This document shows, piece by piece, positions 15,740 through 23,086 of a stretch of 64,000 nt of DNA; the stretch's first letter is position 1, and every line of letters starts with the position of its first letter. A program made the position numbers and the translations under genes. Location of the stretch: positions 80,920 to 144,919 of the forward strand of contig JBBQCD010000002.1 of assembly GCA_038318385.1 (NCBI GenBank), read 5' to 3'. This stretch comes from Schlegelella_A sp038318385 (GTDB lineage Bacteria > Pseudomonadota > Gammaproteobacteria > Burkholderiales > Burkholderiaceae_C). Under the pieces are notes generated by a model. It did no database searches and was not told the DNA's origin. It saw only the letters and a program-made list of their open reading frames with translations.

Positions 15740-17037
15740 ACCCGCACCGCATCGCCTCGATCCATGCGCGCCGCGTCTGGGACAGCCGCGGCCGGCCGAC
15801 GGTGGAGGCCGAGGTCGCACTCGACGGCGGCGCGATCGGGCGGGCGATCGTCCCCGCCGGCGCTTCGAAGGGAACGCGCGAAGCCCACGAACTGCGCGAC
15901 GGTGGAGCGGCCTTCGGCGGCCTCGATGTGCAGCGCGCGGTCGGCCACGTCGACGGCGAGATCGCGCGCGCTCTTGTCGGCACGACGGCGGCCGACCAGC
16001 GCGCGCTCGACACACGCCTGATCGAGCTCGACGGCTCGCCGAACAAGTCGCGGCTCGGCGCCAACGCGACGCTCGCGGTGTCGATGGCCGCGGCCCATGC
16101 AATGGCCGCGGCGCACCACGTTCCGCTGTACCGGCATCTCGGTGGCGATGCCGCCACGCTGCTGCCGATGCCGCAGATCCAGATCTTCGGCGGCGGCGCG
16201 CACGCGGGCCGCCGCGTCGACATCCAGGACTTCATGGTCGTCTGTCCTGGCGCGCACAGTTTTCGCCAGGCGCTCGAGTGGACCGCCGAGGTCTATCGAC
16301 ATGCTGGCGTGCTGATGCAAGAACGCGGTTCGCGCTTCGGCGTGGCCGACGAAGGCGGCTGGTGGCCGGATTTCGCGACCAACGAACAGGCGCTCGAGAC
16401 GCTCGTTGCCGCCATCGAGCGCGCTGGCTACACGCCCGGCAGTCAGGTTGCGATCGCACTCGACATCGCGGCGTCCGAGTTCGGCCGGGGCGGTCGGTAT
16501 GCGCTCGGCCTGGAGTCGCGCGAGCTCGACAGCGACGGCCTGAGCGAGTTGTTGCTGCGCTGGCTCGAGACCTACCCGATCGTGTCCATCGAGGATCCGC
16601 TGGCCGAGGACGACGTCGAAGGTTTCGCGCGCTTCACCCGAGCCGCGGGCGATCGCGTTCAGATCGTCGGCGACGACTTCCTGGTGTCGCAGGCGCCACT
16701 GGTGCGAGAAGCCGCTGCGCGCGGCGCGGCGAACGCGGTCCTGCTGAAACCGAACCAGCGCGGCACACTGAGCGAAACGCTCGATGCCTGGCTTGCCGCG
16801 CGCGAGGTCGGCTACGCCGGCATCGTTTCCGCGCGCTCCGGCGAAACGGAAGACACGACCATCGTCGATCTGGCGATCGGCTGGGGGGTCGGGCAGCTCA
16901 AGGTCGGCGCCTTCGCCCGCGGTGAACGCATGGCGAAGTGGAACGCGGCCGTGCGGATCGAGGAGCGGCTCGGCCAGCGCGCCCGCTTTGCCGGCATGGG
17001 CGCTTTCGGGCGAAACCCGCCAGCACGTTCAGCCTGA
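15736..17037 (+). CDS. Divergent enolase-superfamily paralogue (enolase family, altered active site)
   Basis: A 433-residue protein alignable with true enolase over its length. Kept: the mobile loop AGASKG (about 41-46), His156 in GGGAHAG, Glu206 in VADEGG, metal ligands Asp243, Glu286 (SIEDPLAEDD) and Asp313 (GDDF), and Lys338 and Lys389. Changed: the canonical SHRSGETED is SARSGETED, so the His equivalent to yeast H373 is Ala366; the Glu equivalent to E168 is Asp165; NN after the first His motif is GR. The chemistry of proton abstraction is kept but phosphate or substrate contacts differ. It is coupled to a kinase and follows a 2-oxoacid reductase, so I infer dehydration of a 2-phospho-3-hydroxyacid other than 2-phosphoglycerate. 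An inactive or moonlighting enolase is the alternative. Confidence 0.82.
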   Translation: MNPHRIASIHARRVWDSRGRPTVEAEVALDGGAIGRAIVPAGASKGTREAHELRDGGAAFGGLDVQRAVGHVDGEIARALVGTTAADQRALDTRLIELDGSPNKSRLGANATLAVSMAAAHAMAAAHHVPLYRHLGGDAATLLPMPQIQIFGGGAHAGRRVDIQDFMVVCPGAHSFRQALEWTAEVYRHAGVLMQERGSRFGVADEGGWWPDFATNEQALETLVAAIERAGYTPGSQVAIALDIAASEFGRGGRYALGLESRELDSDGLSELLLRWLETYPIVSIEDPLAEDDVEGFARFTRAAGDRVQIVGDDFLVSQAPLVREAAARGAANAVLLKPNQRGTLSETLDAWLAAREVGYAGIVSARSGETEDTTIVDLAIGWGVGQLKVGAFARGERMAKWNAAVRIEERLGQRARFAGMGAFGRNPPARSA

Positions 17038-17424
17038 AGCAAAGCGCGCCGCTGCGGCACGGCGCTCGCACCAGGCATGCAGGCGCAGCAATTCAGCCGC
17101 GACCGCGGAGGGAAAGCCCTCCCGCCCGCCGCGGCTGTCGACGAGGAGTTCGTTGAAGACCGTGCCGGCGAGCCCGGTATCGTCCCAGCACAGGGCGATC
17201 CGGTTGGCCACGCGCGGGTAGGCCCGGCACAACTCCAGCGGCTGCAGCGCGGTGGGGATCGCCTTGAGCCATTGGCGCGCCGCGAAGGAAAGCTCCACGG
17301 GTCCGACAGCGGCCGGCGCGCGGGCCCAGCGCCCGGTGGGAGTTCCCGCGGCATGTCGCGCCCGAACCGCCGCGACACGGGCCCGGGCAGCGCCATTGCG
17401 TCTGAAGAGGTTGAAGAGATCCAT
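17029..17424 (-). CDS. Conserved hypothetical protein
   Basis: A predicted soluble protein of 131 residues from the ATG at 17424 (MDLFNLFRRN). I do not recognise a domain. The middle and C-terminal parts look constrained (AARQWLKAIPTALQPLELC, YPRVANRIALCWDD, DSRGGREGFP, ELLRLHAWC) with many Trp, Arg and Leu; similar proteins are widespread in betaproteobacteria as far as I recall. It converges on the enolase paralogue and overlaps its end by nine bases. A longer start at 17463 is possible. Confidence 0.6.
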   Translation of the reverse strand: MDLFNLFRRNGAARARVAAVRARHAAGTPTGRWARAPAAVGPVELSFAARQWLKAIPTALQPLELCRAYPRVANRIALCWDDTGLAGTVFNELLVDSRGGREGFPSAVAAELLRLHAWCERRAAAARFASG

Positions 17425-17791
17425 CGGCAGCCATCCAGGGGGAAAGAACGCGGAAACCGTCATCGACGGTCCGGGGTGCGCGAGCTGAAGCCCGCCGGTG
17501 ACAGCAGCCGCCTCACTGACAAAAGTCGGCTACATCGCCCGAAGTGTGGCTGCGCGGCCGCGCGGCCGCCATCCCGCAACCCGGTGGTCGGCATCCACGT
17601 CGCAGGCACGCGGTCTTGCAGCCAACCCGTATATTGCGACGGCGCCGCGCAGCAGGGCCTCGATCGATACACGTGATGACTCAACGTCGACCTCTCCAGC
17701 CGAGCCGGGGCCTTGCCCGGGGCTGCGCCGCGTGCTCCGGGCACGCTGCGATCGAGCTTTCCGGCGCCGATGCCGTGCCGGCGCTGCCGGC
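17425..17791. other. 367-base region with one doubtful small frame
   Basis: This lies between two divergent genes and must hold their promoters, though none is clear. A 39-codon frame at 17677-17795 ends in a GTGA overlap with the start I use for the rhomboid gene. It carries CAAC, and a different frame just beyond carries CRRC (PMPCRRCRRE), so a zinc-ribbon N-terminus split by a frameshift is possible. I do not call it a gene. Confidence 0.3.
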
Positions 17792-19114
17792 GTGAACGCG
17801 ACCCCCTTGGCGCGGCTGCGTTCGGCCCTGCGGTTGACGCGCGACCCGCCTCCCCCGGGTGCCGCGCGGCTCAGCCTCACCGACATGATGCGCGGCGGCC
17901 CGCGACGTGCGCCCGCGACCGCGAGCCTCGTCGCCCTCAACATCGTCATCTTCTTCGTGATGGTGCATTTCGGCGCCGGGCTCTGGCATTCACCCAGCGA
18001 GGTGCAGCTGGACTGGGGCGCGAACTTCGGGCCCGCCACCAAGGACGGGGAATGGTGGCGCCTCGGCAGCGCGATGTTCCTGCACTTCGGCATCGTCCAT
18101 CTGGCCGTGAACATGTGGGCGCTCTGGGATTGCGGTCGCCTGGTCGAACGCCTCTTCGGCGCGCCGCGCCTGCTGCTGCTCTACGCGGCAAGCGGCCTCG
18201 CCGGCAACCTGGTGTCGCTGGTGGCGCAGGGCGACCGTGCGGTCTCGGGGGGCGCTTCGGGCGCGATCTTCGGGCTTTTCGGTGCGCTCCTGGTCAGCCT
18301 GCTGCGCGAGCGCCGCCAGGTCGACCCGACCGAGTTCCGCTGGCTGTTCTGGGGAGGTGCGGCGTTCGCCTTGGCGACCCTGGCGCTCGGACTCGTCGTC
18401 CCCGGCATCGACAACGCCGCCCACATCGGTGGCCTGACATGCGGCGGGCTGCTTGGCGTGGCGCTCGGCCGCCCCCTGCTGCCGCGACACCCCATCCCGG
18501 GCGGCCAGCGTGTCCTGGCCACGCTGGTGCTGATGGCCGCCGCGGCGTTGTTCGCCCTCAACATTCCGGAACCGAGGTACCGCTTCGGCGAGGAACGCCA
18601 GGCACGCGGCGCGATCCGGCAGTTCCTCGACGAGGACCAGCGCATCACCGATCGCCTCCAGGCGATCGTCACCCTCGGGCGCAGCGGCAGCGCCAGCTTC
18701 GACGACCTGGCGGGAGCGATCGAGAGCGACGTCTCCCGGGAGTACCAGGACAGCTTCGAGCAGCTCTCGTCGGTCGCGGTCTCGCCCGCAGCCCCGTCGG
18801 CGGCGCAGCTCGACATGCTGCGCAAGTACGCCGCCTTGCGCGGCGATGCGACGCATGCCCTCGCCGAGGCGCTGCGCAGCAAGGACAAGCCGGCGATCGC
18901 CCGCGCGTTCGATGCGATCCGGCGTGCGCCGGAGGTGGCCAGGATCGCGTCGGCTCCCGCTTCGGCTGCTTCCGCGACCCCGGCGTCTCCGGCTCCGGCC
19001 GCGTCCACCGCGGCCATGGCTCCCAATGCCCCCACGGCTCCCACGGCTCCCACGGCTCCCACGGCTCCCACGGCTCCCGCCGCTCCCGCTGCTCCCGCGG
19101 CATCGACGCGCTGA
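17792..19114 (+). CDS. Rhomboid-family intramembrane serine protease with Ala/Pro-rich tail
   Basis: About 440 residues from a GTG at 17792. The rhomboid core has the catalytic Ser (about 156) in SGGASGAIFG and the His (about 211) in DNAAHIGG; WRLGSAMFLHFGIVHLAVNM is the L1-loop and second-helix signature. Six or more membrane helices span about 45-240 and cleavage is expected in the plane of the inner membrane. A soluble C-terminal part ends in a low-complexity TAPTAP/AAPAAP tail encoded by a 9-bp DNA repeat. The start is uncertain: no ribosome-binding site is evident, the same frame is open to 17498, and an ATG at 17886 also works. Confidence 0.82.
   Translation: MNATPLARLRSALRLTRDPPPPGAARLSLTDMMRGGPRRAPATASLVALNIVIFFVMVHFGAGLWHSPSEVQLDWGANFGPATKDGEWWRLGSAMFLHFGIVHLAVNMWALWDCGRLVERLFGAPRLLLLYAASGLAGNLVSLVAQGDRAVSGGASGAIFGLFGALLVSLLRERRQVDPTEFRWLFWGGAAFALATLALGLVVPGIDNAAHIGGLTCGGLLGVALGRPLLPRHPIPGGQRVLATLVLMAAAALFALNIPEPRYRFGEERQARGAIRQFLDEDQRITDRLQAIVTLGRSGSASFDDLAGAIESDVSREYQDSFEQLSSVAVSPAAPSAAQLDMLRKYAALRGDATHALAEALRSKDKPAIARAFDAIRRAPEVARIASAPASAASATPASPAPAASTAAMAPNAPTAPTAPTAPTAPTAPAAPAAPAASTR
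19031..19075. repeat. 9-bp tandem repeat, five perfect copies
   Basis: The unit CCCACGGCT occurs five times without change at 19031-19075 and decays into related units to about 19093. Since it is a multiple of three it encodes (Thr-Ala-Pro)n inside the rhomboid tail without breaking the frame. Copy number may vary by replication slippage. Confidence 0.9.
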
Positions 19115-19144
19115 CCGGGGGGGTGCGCCTAGGGTCACCCCGGT
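19114..19144 (+). terminator. Hairpin at end of rhomboid gene
   Basis: ACCGGGG (19114-19120) and CCCCGGT (19138-19144) are a perfect 7-bp inverted repeat with a 17-base loop, starting at the last base of the rhomboid stop. A second register, GGGGTG/CACCCC, is also possible. There is no T tract. Confidence 0.35.
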
Positions 19145-19205
19145 GGCGAGACTGGGGTGGGAGGGGCACAGTGGCAGGCTTCCCGTACCGACCGAAAGAC
19201 TCGCC

Positions 19206-20177
19206 ATGACTTCGCGCAGGACCTTGATTTGCAGTGCCGCCGCGGTGCTCCTCGCCACCCTGTCCAGCGTCGCCCACGCGGCCTGGCCCGAGCGCCCGAT
19301 CACGCTGGTGGTCCCCTGGGGCGCCGGCGGCGGCACCGACGCGACTGCGCGCATCATCGGCTCGCTGCTCGAGAAGGAAGTCGGCCAGCCGATCAATGTC
19401 GTCAACCGTACCGGTGGCAGCGGCGTCGTCGGTCACCAGGCCATTGCCTCGGCCGCACCCGACGGCTACACCATCGGCCTGATCACCGTCGAGATCGGCA
19501 TGATGCACTGGCAGGGCCTCACCGATCTGTCGGGTACGTCGTACACCCCGATCGGGCTCGTCAACCAGGACCCGGCCGGACTGCAGGTCCGCGCCGATTC
19601 GCCCTACAAGACCGCCGCCGACCTGGTCGCGGCCATCAAGGCGAATCCCGGCAAGTTCAAGGCCTCGGGCACCGGCCAGGGCGGCATCTGGCACCTGGCG
19701 ATCGCCGGCATGCTGAAGGACCTCAAGGTCGATCCGGCTGCTGTGCCGTGGGTGCCGTCGAACGGCGCTGCGCCTGGGCTGCAGGATCTCGTTGCCGGCG
19801 GTGTCGAGGTCGTGCCGTGCTCGCTACCGGAGGCGCGCTCGCTGATCGACGCCGGCAAGGTCAAGAGCCTGGCAATCATGAACGACACGCCTTCGCAGCT
19901 CTATCCGAACGTGCCGACGCTCAAGAGCGCCACCGGCAGCGACTGGAAGCTCGGCGCCTGGCGCGGCATCGCCGCGCCGAAGGGCATCCCGGCCGACGCC
20001 CAAGCCAAGCTCGTGGCCGCCATCAAGAAGATCGCCGCCAGCAAGGAATACAACGAGTTCATGAGCAGTCGCGGCTTCGGCGTCATCTACCAGGGCCCTG
20101 AGGATTTCGCCCGGTTCATGGCCAAGTCCGATGCCGACCTCGGGGCGACGATGAAGGCCGTCGGCATCGCCAAGTAA
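19206..20177 (+). CDS. tctC: TctC-type tripartite tricarboxylate transporter binding protein
   Basis: A 323-residue Bug protein with a signal peptide ending about VAHA and the mature start AWPERPITLVVPWGAGGGTD. GGSGVVGHQAIASAAPDGYT is the second family motif, here in two halves. It captures a carboxylate in the periplasm for the TctAB permease encoded directly downstream (tctB 16 bases on, then tctA), so this is a complete three-gene transporter. The aldolase gene after the set may use the imported compound. Confidence 0.9.
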   Translation: MTSRRTLICSAAAVLLATLSSVAHAAWPERPITLVVPWGAGGGTDATARIIGSLLEKEVGQPINVVNRTGGSGVVGHQAIASAAPDGYTIGLITVEIGMMHWQGLTDLSGTSYTPIGLVNQDPAGLQVRADSPYKTAADLVAAIKANPGKFKASGTGQGGIWHLAIAGMLKDLKVDPAAVPWVPSNGAAPGLQDLVAGGVEVVPCSLPEARSLIDAGKVKSLAIMNDTPSQLYPNVPTLKSATGSDWKLGAWRGIAAPKGIPADAQAKLVAAIKKIAASKEYNEFMSSRGFGVIYQGPEDFARFMAKSDADLGATMKAVGIAK

Positions 20178-20193
20178 CCCCGGTCGCGTCCGC

Positions 20194-20679
20194 GTGAAGA
20201 TCAACGACGCGATCTGGGGCGCGCTGGCGGCCCTCTTCGGCGCCGCCCTTCTCGTTCACATCCAGAGCTTCCCGGCGATGCCCGGGCAGCGCATCGGCCC
20301 GGCATTCTTCCCCGGCCTGCTGGGTATCGGCCTCGTCGTCACCGGCTTGATCCTCGCCGTGCGCGGCTGGCGCGCTCGCGCCGGCGGCGGACCGGGCGCT
20401 CGCTGGAGCGAGATGCCGGACTGGTCGCGCTCGCCGCGGCACGTGCTCGGCTTCGCGGTACTCGTCGCGGTCAACCTGGTGTATCTCTGGGGCGTCGACT
20501 ATCTCGGCTTCGTCATCACCGGAACGCTCTACCTGGCCGCCCTGTTCTGGGTCCTGCGCGTGCCACGCGCGCGGATCGTGCCGCTGGCGGTCGTACTGAC
20601 CTTGCTGATCCATTTCGCGTTCTACAAGCTGCTGCGCGTCCCGCTGCCCTGGGGGCTGCTGCAGCCGATCGCATGGTAG
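20194..20679 (+). CDS. tctB: TctB small permease subunit
   Basis: A 161-residue inner-membrane protein with about four helices (near 8-25, 40-58, 87-105, 110-150). GQRIGPAFFPGLLGIGL is the typical TctB segment. GTG start at 20194. TctB is the small subunit of the sodium-coupled tripartite carboxylate transporter; it lies between tctC and tctA with short gaps, the standard order. Confidence 0.88.
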   Translation: MKINDAIWGALAALFGAALLVHIQSFPAMPGQRIGPAFFPGLLGIGLVVTGLILAVRGWRARAGGGPGARWSEMPDWSRSPRHVLGFAVLVAVNLVYLWGVDYLGFVITGTLYLAALFWVLRVPRARIVPLAVVLTLLIHFAFYKLLRVPLPWGLLQPIAW

Positions 20680-20686
20680 GTCTGCC

Positions 20687-22201
20687 ATGAGCGACGCCTG
20701 GCTGCAGGCCTTTTCGATGGTGTTCGCGCCGTACAACATCCTCGTGATGATCGGCGCCGCGCTCTACGGCCTCTTCGTCGGCGCCGTGCCCGGCCTGACG
20801 GCGACGATGGCCACCGCGTTACTGGTACCGGTGACGTTCTTCATGGCGCCGATCCCGGCGATCGCCGCGATCGTCACGGCCACGGCGATGGCGATCTTCT
20901 CCGGCGACATACCCGGCTGCCTGCTGCGCATGCCCGGAACCCCGGCCTCGGCAGCCTACACGGACGAAGCCTTCGCGATGACGAAGAAGGGCCAGGCCGA
21001 GACCGCGCTCGGCGCCGGCCTGGTGTTCTCCGCGGTCGGTGGCCTGTTCGGCACCGCCGTCCTGATGGTCGCCGCGCCGACACTGGCCGAGTTCGCCCTG
21101 CACTTCAGTTCGTTCGAATATTTCTGGCTGGTGCTGATGGGCCTCACCTGCGCCGTCTTCATCTCGACCGACCGGCCGTTGAAGGGGCTGATGACGCTCT
21201 TTGTCGGCCTGCTGATCGCCGGCGTCGGCCTGAACAACCCGGCAGCGTTCCCGCGTTTCACGTTCGGCAGCACCGAGATGCTCGGCGGCATCGGCCTGAT
21301 TCCGCTGATGATCGGCATGTTCGCGGTCTCCGAGATCATCCGCTTCGTGGTCTCGACCGAACCCGAAGGCCTGATCATCGAACAGGCGATCGGCAACGTC
21401 TTCAAGGGCATGTGGGCGCTGGCCGTGAAGTACCCGGTCCAGATCCTGCGCGGCAGCGTGCTCGGCACGGTCGTCGGCGCCCTGCCCGGCGCCGGCGCGG
21501 ACATCGCGGCCTGGATGTCCTATGCGATGAGCAAGCGCTTCTCCAAGGAACCGGAGAAGTTCGGCACCGGCCACGTCGAGGGCATCGTCGAGAGCGGCGC
21601 CGCCAACAACAGTGCGCTCGCCGGCGCCTGGATCCCGGCGCTGGTGTTCGGCATCCCCGGCGACTCGATCACCGCGATCGTCATCGGCGTGCTCTACATG
21701 AAGAACATGAATCCCGGGCCGACGCTCTTCACGACCAACCCGCAGAACATCTACGCGGTGTTCCTGCTCTTCATCATCGCCAACCTCATCATGGTGCCGC
21801 TCGGGTGGATGTGCATCAAGGCGGCCAAGCGCATCCTCAAGGTGCCGCGCAACGTGCTGATGCCGGTCATCCTGCTGTTCTGCGTGGTCGGCTCCTTCGC
21901 GATCAACAACACCGCCTTCGATGTCGGTGTGATGCTGGTCGCCGGCATCGCCGCCTACCTGCTCGAGGCCAACGACTTCCCGATCACGCCGCTGATCCTC
22001 GGCGTCGTTCTGGGCGGCATGCTCGAAGAGAACCTCGTTTCATCGATGATCAAGTCGGACGGCAACCCTCTCGCCTTCTTCGAGCGTCCGATCGCCGCGA
22101 CGCTCGGCGCGCTGACGCTGCTGATCTGGTTCGCGCCGCTCGTGCGCCCCCTGCTCGCGAAGCGCCAGCGCCAGCGCCGCGGAGTCTCCCCGACGCCGTA
22201 A
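20687..22201 (+). CDS. tctA: TctA large permease subunit
   Basis: A 504-residue membrane protein with about 12 helices. The family signatures are GAVPGLTATM near residue 28, and GALPGAGADIAAWMSYAMSK near residue 260; GIPGDSITAIVIG follows. TctA is the channel-forming permease of the TctABC system and works with TctB and TctC encoded upstream. The substrate is probably a di- or tricarboxylate but cannot be named from sequence. Confidence 0.93.
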   Translation: MSDAWLQAFSMVFAPYNILVMIGAALYGLFVGAVPGLTATMATALLVPVTFFMAPIPAIAAIVTATAMAIFSGDIPGCLLRMPGTPASAAYTDEAFAMTKKGQAETALGAGLVFSAVGGLFGTAVLMVAAPTLAEFALHFSSFEYFWLVLMGLTCAVFISTDRPLKGLMTLFVGLLIAGVGLNNPAAFPRFTFGSTEMLGGIGLIPLMIGMFAVSEIIRFVVSTEPEGLIIEQAIGNVFKGMWALAVKYPVQILRGSVLGTVVGALPGAGADIAAWMSYAMSKRFSKEPEKFGTGHVEGIVESGAANNSALAGAWIPALVFGIPGDSITAIVIGVLYMKNMNPGPTLFTTNPQNIYAVFLLFIIANLIMVPLGWMCIKAAKRILKVPRNVLMPVILLFCVVGSFAINNTAFDVGVMLVAGIAAYLLEANDFPITPLILGVVLGGMLEENLVSSMIKSDGNPLAFFERPIAATLGALTLLIWFAPLVRPLLAKRQRQRRGVSPTP

Positions 22202-22276
22202 CGGCGTGACACCGGCGGCGGGCTAAGGCGCCGTCGCTCCGCGATACTGGGGTCCGACAGCGCACCCGGAGGCCCC

Positions 22277-23068
22277 ATGAACGCACCCACCGATATCGGC
22301 CATCTCGTCCCCAGCCTCGCCGGCAAGGTCTCCGCGGCCGAATGGGAGACCCGCGTCGATCTGGCCGCGGCCTACCGGCTCGTCGCCGAATTCAAGTGGG
22401 ACGATCTGGTCTTCACCCACCTCACCGCCCGCATCCCCGGCACCGACCACTACCTGATCAACCCGTACGGCCTGATGTTCGACGAGATCACGGCGTCGAG
22501 CCTGGTCAGGATCGACCTCGACGGCAAGGTCTTGCAGGACACGCCGTTCCCGATCAACCCCGCTGGCTTCACGATCCACAGCGCGGTGCACGCCGCCCGC
22601 CACGACATCCAGTGCGTGATGCACACCCACACCCTCAACGGCGTGGCCGTCTCCGCGCAGAAGGCCGGCGTGCTGCCGATCTCGCAGCAGTCGATCTTCG
22701 TGCTGGCGAGCCTGGCCTATCACGACTACGAGGGCGTGGCGCTGCGCGACGACGAGAAGCCACGGCTCGTCGCCGACCTCGGGAACCGCACGTTCCTGAT
22801 GCTGCGCAACCACGGCCTGCTGACCGTCGGCACGACCATCGCCGAAGCCTGGCAGGCGATGTACCTCTTCGAGGCGACCTGCGCGATCCAGCTTCGCGCC
22901 CAGGCCGGCGGAACACTCGCCAGCGGCGACCTCGGCGAGGTCAGCGCTGCAATCATCAGCACGGCCCTCGAGCAAGCGCGCGGCGCGACGCGCGGTGCCG
23001 GCGCATCCCTCGTCTGGCCCGGTCTGCTGCGTCGCCTCGATCGTCGCAACCCCGGCTACCGCAGCTGA
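22277..23068 (+). CDS. Class II aldolase/adducin family protein
   Basis: A 263-residue zinc-dependent aldolase-fold protein. HTHTLNG (His116 and His118) and NHGLL (His179) supply the metal site. TVHSAVHAARHDIQ-type sequence before it (here FTIHSAVHAARHDIQ) is typical of the branch often annotated in betaproteobacteria next to Tct genes. Known relatives cleave phosphorylated sugars or decarboxylate hydroxy acids; the substrate here is unknown. It starts 75 bases after tctA and may belong to the same operon, acting on the imported acid. Confidence 0.82.
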   Translation: MNAPTDIGHLVPSLAGKVSAAEWETRVDLAAAYRLVAEFKWDDLVFTHLTARIPGTDHYLINPYGLMFDEITASSLVRIDLDGKVLQDTPFPINPAGFTIHSAVHAARHDIQCVMHTHTLNGVAVSAQKAGVLPISQQSIFVLASLAYHDYEGVALRDDEKPRLVADLGNRTFLMLRNHGLLTVGTTIAEAWQAMYLFEATCAIQLRAQAGGTLASGDLGEVSAAIISTALEQARGATRGAGASLVWPGLLRRLDRRNPGYRS

Positions 23069-23086
23069 GACCGCGCCGGGGGTCGC

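Noticed and set aside
15736..17037. Ordinary glycolytic enolase
   Set aside because: The conserved SHRSGETED His is Ala and other active-site residues differ; pyrG or other usual eno neighbours are absent.
19031..19093. Repeat cluster considered as CRISPR or other array
   Set aside because: Units are 9 bp, contiguous with no spacers, and lie in frame inside a coding sequence.
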